The notes: generated by a model from the sequence alone, not told the origin. Numbered from the stretch's first letter, positions 1 to 13,355 are shown. The stretch: DNA of 16,268 nucleotides from Lysobacter_C viscosus (GCF_046600715.1 NZ_JBJMAV010000015.1:1-16268); one strand, 5' to 3'. Program-made: numbers and translations.

Positions 1-64
1 CTTCGCGATCCGCGAAGGCGGCCGTACCGTCGGCGCCGGCGTGGTGAGCAAGATCATCAAGTAA
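1..64 (+). CDS. tuf: Elongation factor Tu, C-terminal end only (first tuf copy)
   Basis: The window opens inside this gene. Reading from base 2 gives 20 codons, beginning FAIREGGRTVGAGVV and ending SKIIK, with a TAA stop at 62-64. This is the C-terminal end of EF-Tu domain 3, the part that helps form the aminoacyl-tRNA and EF-Ts contact surface. EF-Tu is the GTPase that delivers aminoacyl-tRNA to the ribosome. The gene precedes tRNA-Trp and secE, the position of tufB in E. coli. A second tuf copy starts at 16171. Only the tail is visible, so nothing can be said about its start or promoter. Confidence 0.95.
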   Translation, partial: FAIREGGRTVGAGVVSKIIK

Positions 65-73
65 TGCGTTGAT

Positions 74-95
74 CCGGGCGCGCTCGCGCGCCCGG
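74..95 (+). terminator. Hairpin after first tuf, terminator-like
   Basis: A perfect 9-bp GC stem (CCGGGCGCG, 74-82, with CGCGCCCGG, 87-95) around the loop CTCG lies 9 nt after the tuf stop codon. The bases that follow (TGTTGTC) are only weakly T-rich. It could be a leaky intrinsic terminator or an mRNA 3'-end stabiliser. The tRNA and secE downstream show no convincing promoter of their own, so some readthrough is likely. Confidence 0.5.
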
Positions 96-125
96 TGTTG
101 TCGGATCGCCCCGGCGCTGTAGCCG

Positions 126-168
126 GGATCCGGTGACCCGGGGTCGAACCCGGGACACTGGCGGATCC
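126..168 (+). repeat. Nested inverted repeat with GGATCC ends, tuf–tRNA spacer
   Basis: The core is GTG-A-CCCGGG (133-142), loop GTCGAA (143-148), CCCGGG-A-CAC (149-158): a 9-bp stem with one A·A mismatch. The self-complementary hexamer GGATCC lies on both sides (126-131 and 163-168) and can close the structure across short unpaired bases. On the minus strand the loop region resembles a tRNA T-arm (TTCGA), but no tRNA can be folded around it. The function is unknown; transcript processing or attenuation is possible. Confidence 0.45.
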
Positions 169-180
169 ATCGCCCTGCGC

Positions 181-219
181 GGCAACAGCCAGGCGAGCCG
201 GTGACGGCTCGCCGTTGCC
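181..219 (+). repeat. Strong bulged hairpin just upstream of tRNA-Trp
   Basis: The inner stem is 8 perfect bp (GGCGAGCC, 192-199, with GGCTCGCC, 206-213; loop 200-205). It continues outward as GGCAAC (181-186) with GTTGCC (214-219) across a one-sided 5-nt bulge (187-191), giving 14 bp in all. It ends 27 nt before the mature tRNA 5' end. It is probably part of the tuf–tRNA–secE transcript and may guide RNase processing or isolate the tRNA fold. No convincing promoter is seen between it and the tRNA. Confidence 0.5.
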
Positions 220-246
220 GTCTAAGGAAAACCCGCAAGAAACTGT

Positions 247-322
<76 letters not shown>

Positions 323-362
323 CTGATGATGCAACCGCTCCGGCGGTCGCACGACGAGCCGG

Positions 363-740
363 ATGAACAGCAAGGTCGAACAACCCAAGTCCAGCGCTGC
401 TGGCGACGTCGTCAAGTACGGGCTGGCCATCGCGCTGGTGGCCGCTGGCGTCTTCGGCTACATCTGGTTCGCGCAGTGGCCGGGCGCGCTGCGCGCGTTG
501 CTGGTCGCGGGTGGCCTGCTGGCCGGCGCGCTGGTGTTCTTCGCCAGCAGCAAGGGCGAGGAGACCCGCGAGTTCCTGTCGGAAGCGCGCTTCGAGCTGC
601 GCAAGGTCGTCTGGCCGACCCGGCAGGAAGCGCTGCGCACCACGTGGGTGGTGATGATCGCAGTGCTGATCCTGAGCCTGATCCTGGCCGGGTTCGATGC
701 GGTCATCCAGTTTTTCATCAAGCTGTTCCTGGGGCGCTGA
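363..740 (+). CDS. secE: Preprotein translocase subunit SecE
   Basis: The product is 125 aa, close to the 127 aa of E. coli SecE. SecE is the small inner-membrane subunit that clamps SecY in the SecYEG protein-export channel. Three hydrophobic segments are visible at about residues 19-36, 44-60 and 94-118, the three-helix enterobacterial form. The conserved amphipathic segment before the last helix reads EFLSEARFELRKVVWPTRQE (about 70-89), the family hallmark with its WPT motif. The ATG at 363 gives the family-typical N-terminus; the Shine-Dalgarno is weak. nusG follows after 3 nt, so the two are almost certainly co-transcribed and perhaps translationally coupled, as in most bacteria. Confidence 0.96.
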   Translation: MNSKVEQPKSSAAGDVVKYGLAIALVAAGVFGYIWFAQWPGALRALLVAGGLLAGALVFFASSKGEETREFLSEARFELRKVVWPTRQEALRTTWVVMIAVLILSLILAGFDAVIQFFIKLFLGR

Positions 741-743
741 GGC

Positions 744-1316
744 ATGAGCGAAAACGAAAACAAGCGCTGGTACGTGGTCCACGCCTACTCGGGCTTCGAG
801 AAGTCGGTGGCCCAGGCGCTGCGTGACCGCATCGTCCGCGCCGAGATGCAGGACCGCTTCGGCGACGTGCTGGTCCCCACCGAGGAAGTGGTCGAGATGC
901 GCGCCGGCCAGAAGCGCCGTAGCGAGCGCAAGTTCTTCCCCGGCTATGTGCTGGTGCAGATCGAGACCCACGACGAGAACGGCATCCCCCGGATCAACAG
1001 CGAGAGCTGGCACCTGATCAAGGAGACGCCGAAGGTGATGGGGTTCATCGGCGGCACCGCCGACCGCCCGCTGCCGATCGCCGACCACGAAGCCGCCGCC
1101 ATCCTCAACCGGGTGCTGGAGGGGGTCGAGAAGCCCAAGCCGAAGGTGCTGTTCGAGGCCGGCCAGATGGTCCGCGTCGTGGACGGTCCGTTCAACGACT
1201 TCAACGGCGTGGTCGAGGAAATCAATTACGAGAAGAGCCGCCTGCGCGTCGCAGTGCTGATCTTCGGGCGCTCGACCCCGGTCGAGCTGGAATTCGGGCA
1301 GGTCGAGAAGGCCTGA
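744..1316 (+). CDS. nusG: Transcription elongation/termination factor NusG
   Basis: The product is 190 aa (E. coli 181 aa). NusG binds the RNA polymerase clamp through its N-terminal domain, and its C-terminal KOW domain contacts Rho or ribosomal protein S10, linking transcription to termination or translation. The NGN domain spans about residues 7-125, with RWYVVHAYSGFEKSVA at 8-23 and the FFPGYVLVQ core at 64-72. The KOW domain spans about 134-170 (FEAGQMVRVVDGPF at 137-150, then DFNGVVEEI), and the C-terminus FGQVEKA is family-typical. The start lies 3 nt after secE. The first residues and the linker (about 104-134) account for the extra length. No defect is seen. Confidence 0.97.
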   Translation: MSENENKRWYVVHAYSGFEKSVAQALRDRIVRAEMQDRFGDVLVPTEEVVEMRAGQKRRSERKFFPGYVLVQIETHDENGIPRINSESWHLIKETPKVMGFIGGTADRPLPIADHEAAAILNRVLEGVEKPKPKVLFEAGQMVRVVDGPFNDFNGVVEEINYEKSRLRVAVLIFGRSTPVELEFGQVEKA

Positions 1317-1328
1317 CCCGGCTGATTC

Positions 1329-1353
1329 GCCCGGGCGAGTGGTTCGCCCGGGC
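1329..1353 (+). repeat. Perfect hairpin and tandem repeat, nusG–rplK spacer
   Basis: GCCCGGGCGA (1329-1338) pairs perfectly with TCGCCCGGGC (1344-1353) around the 5-nt loop GTGGT. The unit TTCGCCCGGGC also occurs as a direct repeat at 1326-1336 and 1343-1353 (period 17). There is no T-tract, so it is a poor intrinsic terminator. It could be an RNA processing site, a partial pause, or the 5' border of the rplK leader. No -10/-35 pair is recognisable in this 99-nt spacer. Confidence 0.5.
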
Positions 1354-1415
1354 AACAACGCGAGGAGCCCCGCAGCCGACGGCGTGCAGGCGACCGTACT
1401 CGCAGGAGCAACGCA

Positions 1416-1844
1416 ATGGCTAAGAAAGTTCTGGGTTACATCAAATTGCAGGTGAAGGCCGGCCAGGCCAATCCGTCGCCGCCCGTGGGCCCCGCCCTCG
1501 GCCAGCGCGGCCTGAACATCATGGAGTTCTGCAAGGCATTCAATGCCGCGACCTCCAAGCTGGAGCCTGGCCTGCCGATCCCGACCGTTATCACCGCGTA
1601 CTCGGATCGCACCTTCACCTTCATCACCAAGACGCCGCCCGCGTCGATCCTGTTGAAGAAGGCCGTGGGGATCACCTCCGGGTCCAAGCGCCCCAACACC
1701 GACAAGGTGGGCAAGGTCACCCGCGCCCAGCTCGAGGAGATCGCCAGGACGAAGGAGCCCGACCTGACCGCGGCCGATCTTGAAGCGGCGGTGCGGACGA
1801 TTGCGGGCTCGGCCCGTTCCATGGGTCTGGTGGTGGAGGGTTAA
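1416..1844 (+). CDS. rplK: 50S ribosomal protein L11
   Basis: The product is 142 aa, the same length as E. coli L11. L11 binds the GTPase-associated region of 23S rRNA at the stalk base and is needed for RelA activation and release-factor function. The N-terminal domain carries the proline-rich PSPPVGPALGQRG (about residues 20-32), the thiostrepton-contact region. The C-terminal rRNA-binding domain has KTPPASILLKKAVG and ends ARSMGLVVEG. N-terminal AKK and K40 are likely PrmA methylation sites by family knowledge. A good Shine-Dalgarno (AGGAG, 1404-1408) precedes the ATG. In E. coli, L1 represses this operon by binding near the rplK start. The leader here has a possible GCGAG/CTCGC stem (1360-1364/1399-1403), but I cannot confirm an L1 site. 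Confidence 0.98.
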   Translation: MAKKVLGYIKLQVKAGQANPSPPVGPALGQRGLNIMEFCKAFNAATSKLEPGLPIPTVITAYSDRTFTFITKTPPASILLKKAVGITSGSKRPNTDKVGKVTRAQLEEIARTKEPDLTAADLEAAVRTIAGSARSMGLVVEG

Positions 1845-1847
1845 GAC

Positions 1848-2546
1848 ATGGCGATGACCAAGCGTGAGAAGGCCATCAAGGCCGCTGTGGTACCGGGCAA
1901 GGCGTACGCCTTCGACGACGCCATCCAGATCGTGAAGACCGCGACGAAGTCCAAGTTCGTCGAGTCCGTGGACGTCGCGGTGCGCCTGGGCGTGGACGCG
2001 AAGAAGTCCGACCAGCAGGTGCGCGGTTCGACCGTGCTGCCGGCCGGTACCGGCAAGTCCGTCCGCGTCGCGGTGTTCTGCCCCCCGGGTGCGAAGGCCG
2101 ACGAGGCCCTGGCAGCCGGCGCCGACGCCGTTGGCATGGATGACCTGGCCGAGAAGATGCAGGGTGGCGACCTGAACTACGACGTCGTGATTGCAACGCC
2201 GGACGCGATGCGCGTCGTCGGCAAGCTGGGCACCCTTCTTGGTCCGCGCGGCCTGATGCCGAACCCGAAGGTCGGTACGGTTTCGCCGAACCCCGGCGAT
2301 GCGGTCAAGAACGCCAAGGGCGGCCAGGTCCGGTACCGCACCGACAAGGCCGGCATCATCCATTGCACGATCGGCAAGGCCGATTTCGACGATGCCTCGC
2401 TCAAGAGCAACCTGGAAGCGCTGCTGCTGGACCTGGTCAAGGCCAAGCCGGCGACCTCCAAGGGCCAGTACCTGCAGAAGGTATCGGTCAGCTCGACCAT
2501 GGGTCCCGGCGTGGCCGTTGACCAGTCGAGCCTGGCGCTGAAGTGA
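1848..2546 (+). CDS. rplA: 50S ribosomal protein L1
   Basis: The product is 232 aa (E. coli 234). L1 forms the mobile L1 stalk that guides deacylated tRNA out of the E site, and in many bacteria it represses its own rplKA mRNA. The family signature GKLGTLLGPRGLMPNPKVG starts at about residue 125. The C-terminal half (GGQVRYRTDKAGIIHC) completes domain I. The start lies 3 nt after the rplK stop, with a GGAGGG Shine-Dalgarno inside the end of rplK, so translation is probably coupled. A second in-frame ATG at 1854 (MTKREK) is possible, but the first is better spaced. Downstream is a terminator-like stem and a long structured spacer. Confidence 0.97.
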   Translation: MAMTKREKAIKAAVVPGKAYAFDDAIQIVKTATKSKFVESVDVAVRLGVDAKKSDQQVRGSTVLPAGTGKSVRVAVFCPPGAKADEALAAGADAVGMDDLAEKMQGGDLNYDVVIATPDAMRVVGKLGTLLGPRGLMPNPKVGTVSPNPGDAVKNAKGGQVRYRTDKAGIIHCTIGKADFDDASLKSNLEALLLDLVKAKPATSKGQYLQKVSVSSTMGPGVAVDQSSLALK

Positions 2547-2552
2547 CGTTGG

Positions 2553-2575
2553 ACCCGCGTGCGATGCACGCGGGT
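2553..2575 (+). terminator. Terminator-like hairpin after rplA
   Basis: A perfect 10-bp stem (ACCCGCGTGC, 2553-2562, with GCACGCGGGT, 2566-2575) around a GAT loop lies 6 nt after the rplA stop. The tract after it is TCGTGATC, not a run of T, so it is either a weak or partial terminator or a 3' stabiliser separating rplKA from rplJL-rpoBC. Confidence 0.5.
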
Positions 2576-2790
2576 TCGTGATCGGGTCCATCGCTCGCCG
2601 CGCCAGTGGGGGCGATGGACGGTTTCAACGGTGTCGGAGGCAGTTTTCCGGCATCGCATTTTTGAGGGCATCGCACGGGGTCCATACCCCGCGCGATCGC
2701 CGTCAAAGACCGCAGGCGCGGTCTGCGCGCAATGACGACGGGCACGGAAGCTCGATACGGCAAGGAGTCGTCGTCAATGCCGGCGGGAGC
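2576..2790 (+). other. Gene-free structured spacer, rplA–rplJ (5' part)
   Basis: No gene is seen. Four inverted repeats follow one another. GTCCATCGC/GCGATGGAC (2586-2594/2612-2620) has 9 bp. ATCGC-A-CGGGGT (2670-2681) with ACCCCG-C-GCGAT (2686-2697) has 11 bp and one mismatch. AGACCGC/GCGGTCT (2707-2713/2718-2724) has 7 bp. TGACGACG/CGTCGTCA (2733-2740/2769-2776) has 8 bp. A direct repeat GGCATCGCA occurs at 2650-2658 and 2667-2675. A T-run (2659-2663) lies between. A promoter equivalent to E. coli P-L10 might be here, but no good -10/-35 pair could be found. Confidence 0.5.
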
Positions 2791-2960
2791 GCTTAATCCG
2801 GTCCTTCGGGACCAGGGCCTGCGTAGATGGTGCCGCCCCCTCTGGAAATCTCTGGAAGGGCCGCCACCGGGACGCGAGAGCGTCCCCGACGCCAATGGAA
2901 GGTGTCGCCCAGGACCGTCTGCGGCAGGAGCCGCGGGCGGAATTCAATTGGAGGAGTGCA
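2791..2960 (+). promoter_or_regulatory. Probable L10 leader (rplJL autoregulatory RNA)
   Basis: This is the region where L10(L7/L12)4 binds its own mRNA in gammaproteobacteria. Elements seen in order are: GGTCC-TTCG-GGACC (2800-2813), a UUCG-capped stem; GGCCTGCGTAGATGGTG (2816-2832), which from memory resembles the conserved L10-leader segment; an arm closed by GGTG/CACC (2829-2832/2865-2868) with internal CCCT/AGGG; GGGACGC-GAGA-GCGTCCC (2869-2886), a GNRA-capped stem; and an 11-bp stem with two U·G pairs (2915-2925/2930-2940) ending 9 nt before the GGAGGAG Shine-Dalgarno (2950-2956). By analogy, excess L10 complex would block rplJ translation. The assignment rests on position and partial resemblance. 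Confidence 0.6.
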
Positions 2961-3494
2961 ATGGCTCTTAATCTGTCCCAGAAGCAAGAAGTCGTCGCCG
3001 AAGTGGCTGAAGTCGCCTCGAAGGCCCACTCCCTGGTCGCTGCCGAGTACGCAGGCGTCCCGGTCAGCCAGCTGACCGCGATGCGCAAGAAGGCTCGCGA
3101 ATCCGGCGTTTACCTGCGCGTGGTCAAGAACACCTTGGCCTCGCGTGCGGTCGCCGGGACCGATTACGAGTGCGTCCAGGACGTGCTCGTCGGTCCGCTG
3201 CTGTATGCGTTCTCGACCGAGGAGCCCGGCGCTGCCGGGCGCCTGATCAAGGAATTCGCCAAGGGCAACGACAAGCTGCAGGCCAAGGTCGTCGCGTTGG
3301 GGGGCCAGCTGTATCCGGCCAGCCACGTCGACGTGCTGGCTTCGCTCCCGACCCGTGACCAGGCGCTGGCGATGCTCGCCCGCGTGCTGTCCGAGCCGGC
3401 CGCGATGTTCGCGCGCGCGGTCAAGGCCGTGGCCGACAAGCAGGGCGGTGGCGAAGAAGCCCCCGCCGCCGAAGCGACGGCGGAAACGGCCTGA
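2961..3494 (+). CDS. rplJ: 50S ribosomal protein L10
   Basis: The product is 177 aa (E. coli 165). L10 anchors L7/L12 dimers to the ribosome next to L11 and, with L7/L12, represses its own operon. The N-terminus MALNLSQKQEVVAEV and the rRNA-binding domain with VVKNTLASRAV are family hallmarks. The C-terminal helix (RVLSEPAAMFARAVKAVADK) binds L7/L12 dimers. The tail after it is Ala/Glu-rich and explains the extra length. The ATG at 2961 was chosen because it matches the family N-terminus and has a strong GGAGGAG Shine-Dalgarno. An upstream in-frame ATG at 2895 would add 22 residues encoded by the leader hairpins and is unlikely. A terminator-like stem lies between this gene and rplL. Confidence 0.97.
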   Translation: MALNLSQKQEVVAEVAEVASKAHSLVAAEYAGVPVSQLTAMRKKARESGVYLRVVKNTLASRAVAGTDYECVQDVLVGPLLYAFSTEEPGAAGRLIKEFAKGNDKLQAKVVALGGQLYPASHVDVLASLPTRDQALAMLARVLSEPAAMFARAVKAVADKQGGGEEAPAAEATAETA

Positions 3495-3501
3495 ACGGCC
3501 G

Positions 3502-3522
3502 ACCCGCCCCGGCGGGTGTTTT
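3502..3522 (+). terminator. Terminator-like stem between rplJ and rplL
   Basis: ACCCGC (3502-3507) pairs with GCGGGT (3512-3517) around CCCG, followed by GTTTT (3518-3522). This is the textbook shape of a short intrinsic terminator, 7 nt past the rplJ stop. L7/L12 is needed in excess over L10, so a real stop here would be odd unless rplL has its own promoter. Partial termination, or a barrier protecting a processed rplL mRNA, are alternatives. Confidence 0.55.
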
Positions 3523-3564
3523 CCGAACCCCATTCGTAAGATCAATTTCCAGAGGTAAATGAAA

Positions 3565-3936
3565 ATGTCCCTGTCCAACGAGCAGATCGTCGACGCCATC
3601 GCCGAGAAGTCCCTGATGGAAGTGATGGAGCTGGTGAAGGCCATCGAAGACAAGTTCGGCGTCTCCGCCGCCGCCCCGGTTGCCGCTGCCGGCCCCGCCG
3701 CCGCGGCCGCCCCGGTCGAGGAGCAGACCGAGTTCACCGTCGTGCTGAAGGCTGCCGGCGAGAAGAAGGTCGAAGTCATCAAGGCCGTCCGTGCCATCAC
3801 CGGCCTGGGCCTGAAGGAAGCCAAGGACCTGGTCGAAGGCGCACCGAAGGACGTGAAGGAAGGCGTGTCCAAGGACGAGGCCGAGAAGCTGAAGAAGGAT
3901 CTCGAGGCCGCTGGCGCGACCGCCGAGCTGAAGTAA
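3565..3936 (+). CDS. rplL: 50S ribosomal protein L7/L12
   Basis: The product is 123 aa (E. coli 121). L7/L12 is the multi-copy stalk protein that recruits translational GTPases such as EF-G and EF-Tu. The N-terminal dimerisation domain spans about residues 1-34, an Ala/Pro hinge 35-51, and the factor-binding C-terminal domain 52-123 with GLGLKEAKDLVE at 80-91. Two in-frame ATGs exist, at 3559 and 3565. I prefer 3565, which gives the family N-terminus MSLSNEQIVDAI and lies 9 nt after GAGG (3552-3555), whereas 3559 is only 3 nt away. The spacer that follows carries a terminator-like stem and a large duplex before rpoB. Confidence 0.97.
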   Translation: MSLSNEQIVDAIAEKSLMEVMELVKAIEDKFGVSAAAPVAAAGPAAAAAPVEEQTEFTVVLKAAGEKKVEVIKAVRAITGLGLKEAKDLVEGAPKDVKEGVSKDEAEKLKKDLEAAGATAELK

Positions 3937-3975
3937 GCAGTACTTGCGTCGCCGGGCGTTACAGGCGACCACGAA

Positions 3976-4002
3976 GGCTGGGGGCGAAAGCCCCCGGCCT
4001 TT
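3976..4002 (+). terminator. Attenuator-like hairpin between rplL and rpoB
   Basis: GGCTGGGGGC (3976-3985) pairs with GCCCCCGGCC (3990-3999) over 10 bp (one U·G) with a GAAA tetraloop, then TTT. It lies 39 nt after the rplL stop. In E. coli a partial terminator in the same place lowers rpoBC transcription relative to rplJL; the same role is inferred. A smaller stem GTCGCC/GGCGAC (3948-3953/3964-3969) precedes it. Confidence 0.65.
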
Positions 4003-4055
4003 GGCCGTTCCAGTTGATATCGATACGCGTCACTGAACCACCGACAAAGAGTTGG

Positions 4056-4114
4056 CAGTTGGAAGTAGCGGGAGATGGCGTGCTGGTGCCGGCAATACCA
4101 GCGACTTCCAACTG
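4056..4114 (+). promoter_or_regulatory. Large two-tier stem-loop before rpoB, possible RNase III site
   Basis: CAGTTGGAAGT (4056-4066) pairs perfectly with ACTTCCAACTG (4104-4114) over 11 bp. Inside, GCTGGT (4082-4087) pairs with ACCAGC (4097-4102), with T4081·G4103 stacking onto the outer stem. The left strand carries a 14-nt one-sided bulge (4067-4080). E. coli has an RNase III cleavage site in a long stem in the same rplL–rpoB spacer, which suggests mRNA processing separating rplJL from rpoBC. No enzyme specificity can be proved from sequence. Confidence 0.5.
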
Positions 4115-4125
4115 ACTATTCCCCC

Positions 4126-4189
4126 GGATCGCAGTGCGATCCCCCAGGGCCGCGCGGACCGATCCCCGCGCACCGCTGCCAGGCAGCGG
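4126..4189 (+). repeat. Two short perfect hairpins in the rpoB leader
   Basis: GGATCGC-AGT-GCGATCC (4126-4142) and CCGCTGC-CAG-GCAGCGG (4173-4189) are both 7-bp perfect stems with 3-nt loops. The second ends 30 nt before the rpoB start. They lack T-tracts, so they are more likely mRNA structure than terminators. No promoter is recognised between rplL and rpoB. Confidence 0.45.
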
Positions 4190-4219
4190 GCCCACATGTA
4201 AACCGAGGCGGTAGCTCCC

Positions 4220-8389
<4,170 letters not shown>

Positions 8390-8395
8390 GGTCGA

Positions 8396-8428
8396 GCCGG
8401 GGGCGCCGCACCCAGCGCGCGCCCCGGC
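8396..8428 (+). repeat. Bulged GC hairpin between rpoB and rpoC
   Basis: GCCGGGG (8396-8402) pairs with CCCCGGC (8422-8428). After a one-base bulge (G8403), CGC (8404-8406) pairs with GCG (8419-8421). There is no T-tract. It lies between the rpoB stop and the rpoC Shine-Dalgarno and may act as an mRNA spacer or stabiliser. Confidence 0.4.
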
Positions 8429-8482
8429 CCGTATCCCCGTTAGCCAGCCCTTCGACGATTTACTCCTCCACGGAGAAAGAAA

Positions 8483-12700
<4,218 letters not shown>

Positions 12701-12712
12701 CATGCGGTAACC

Positions 12713-12739
12713 GGCGGGCCCGCCCTTGGCGGGCCCGCC
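12713..12739 (+). terminator. Very strong hairpin after rpoC, likely end of the rpo transcript
   Basis: GGCGGGCCCGCC occurs twice, at 12713-12724 and 12728-12739, separated by CTT. The unit is itself a perfect palindrome, so the two copies pair as a 12-bp all-GC stem. It begins 13 nt after the rpoC stop. No T-run follows (CCAGATC), so termination would depend on the stem alone or on Rho; 3'-end protection is the alternative. Confidence 0.6.
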
Positions 12740-12753
12740 CCAGATCACCAAAT

Positions 12754-12772
12754 GAGGCGCAGGGAGCGCCTC
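12754..12772 (+). repeat. Second hairpin downstream of rpoC
   Basis: GAGGCGC (12754-12760) pairs with GCGCCTC (12766-12772) around AGGGA, 7 perfect bp. It is followed by GTGTTGGG, so it is at best a weak back-up terminator. The rest of the spacer to 12856 holds no recognisable gene. Confidence 0.4.
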
Positions 12773-12856
12773 GTGTTGGGCCCAGGGCAGGGCGGGATCA
12801 CAGGAGGCGTCGTGGACCACCCCGGTGGCGCGATCGTTGCTCCGCACTGGCTCGCG

Positions 12857-12886
12857 TTGACGGCAACGTTAGGCGCGGGCTATACT
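12857..12886 (+). promoter_or_regulatory. Sigma70-type promoter of the str operon
   Basis: TTGACG (12857-12862) and TATACT (12881-12886) each match the consensus at 5 of 6 bases, with an 18-bp spacer. The predicted transcription start is near 12892-12894, leaving a 5' leader of about 88 nt before rpsL. An inverted repeat CGTTG-ACGG-CAACG (12855-12868) overlaps the -35 element and could be an operator or chance. The leader has a small stem GCCGG/CCGGC (12902-12906/12913-12917). This is the clearest promoter in the window. Confidence 0.75.
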
Positions 12887-12980
12887 TTTCCGTCTCGGTG
12901 GGCCGGTTGTATCCGGCTTGCCGTTCGTTTTTCAACAAGGCCCATGGCACTCCGCCCGGCCTTACTTCAAAGAGTTCCAG

Positions 12981-13355
12981 ATGGCGACGATCAATCAGCT
13001 GGTCCGCAAGCCGCGGCAGGCGCCTACGTTCAAGAGCACTTCCCCGGCGCTCGATAACTGCCCGCAGCGCCGTGGCGTCTGCACCCGTGTCTACACCACG
13101 ACCCCGAAGAAGCCCAACTCGGCCCTTCGCAAGGTCGCCAAGGTGCGCCTGACCAACGGTTACGAGGTCATCTCGTACATCGGTGGCGAAGGCCACAACC
13201 TGCAGGAGCACTCCGTGGTCCTGATCCGCGGCGGCCGCGTCAAGGACCTGCCGGGCGTGCGCTACCACACTGTCCGCGGTTCGCTGGACGCCGCCGGCGT
13301 CACCAAGCGTCGCCAGGCCCGTTCGAAGTACGGCGCCAAGCGCCCGAAGTCCTGA
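12981..13355 (+). CDS. rpsL: 30S ribosomal protein S12
   Basis: The product is 124 aa, the same length as E. coli S12. S12 lies at the decoding centre and controls accuracy. The family core VCTRVYTTTPKKPNSALRKV carries K43, and K88 lies in GGRVKDLPGVRYH. Both are the streptomycin-sensitive wild-type residues. D89 is the usual RimO methylthiolation site by family knowledge. The ATG at 12981 gives MATINQLVRKPRQ, the family N-terminus. An upstream TTG at 12918 in frame would add 21 residues without support and is rejected. The Shine-Dalgarno is weak (AGAG at 12971-12974). It is the first gene of the str operon, with rpsG 12 nt behind. Confidence 0.98.
   Translation: MATINQLVRKPRQAPTFKSTSPALDNCPQRRGVCTRVYTTTPKKPNSALRKVAKVRLTNGYEVISYIGGEGHNLQEHSVVLIRGGRVKDLPGVRYHTVRGSLDAAGVTKRRQARSKYGAKRPKS

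Noticed and set aside
121..168. Possible second, degenerate tRNA on the minus strand (T-arm-like TTCGA with GC stem)
   Set aside because: The T-stem has a mismatch and no acceptor, D or anticodon arms can be placed around it; the bases are better explained as a palindromic hairpin.
216..244. Possible promoter TTGCCG – GAAACT before tRNA-Trp
   Set aside because: The -10 matches only about 3 of 6 consensus bases and the -35 overlaps the right arm of a hairpin.
2792..2797. CTTAAT as a -10 element for rplJ
   Set aside because: No acceptable -35 lies 16-18 bases upstream, and the segment fits the L10 leader.
2895..2960. Upstream in-frame ATG extending rplJ by 22 residues
   Set aside because: The added residues are encoded by the leader hairpins, do not match L10 proteins, and the strong Shine-Dalgarno serves the ATG at 2961.
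12918..12980. Upstream in-frame TTG extending rpsL by 21 residues
   Set aside because: S12 is highly conserved at 124 residues starting MATINQLVRKP; the extension lies in the leader after the promoter.
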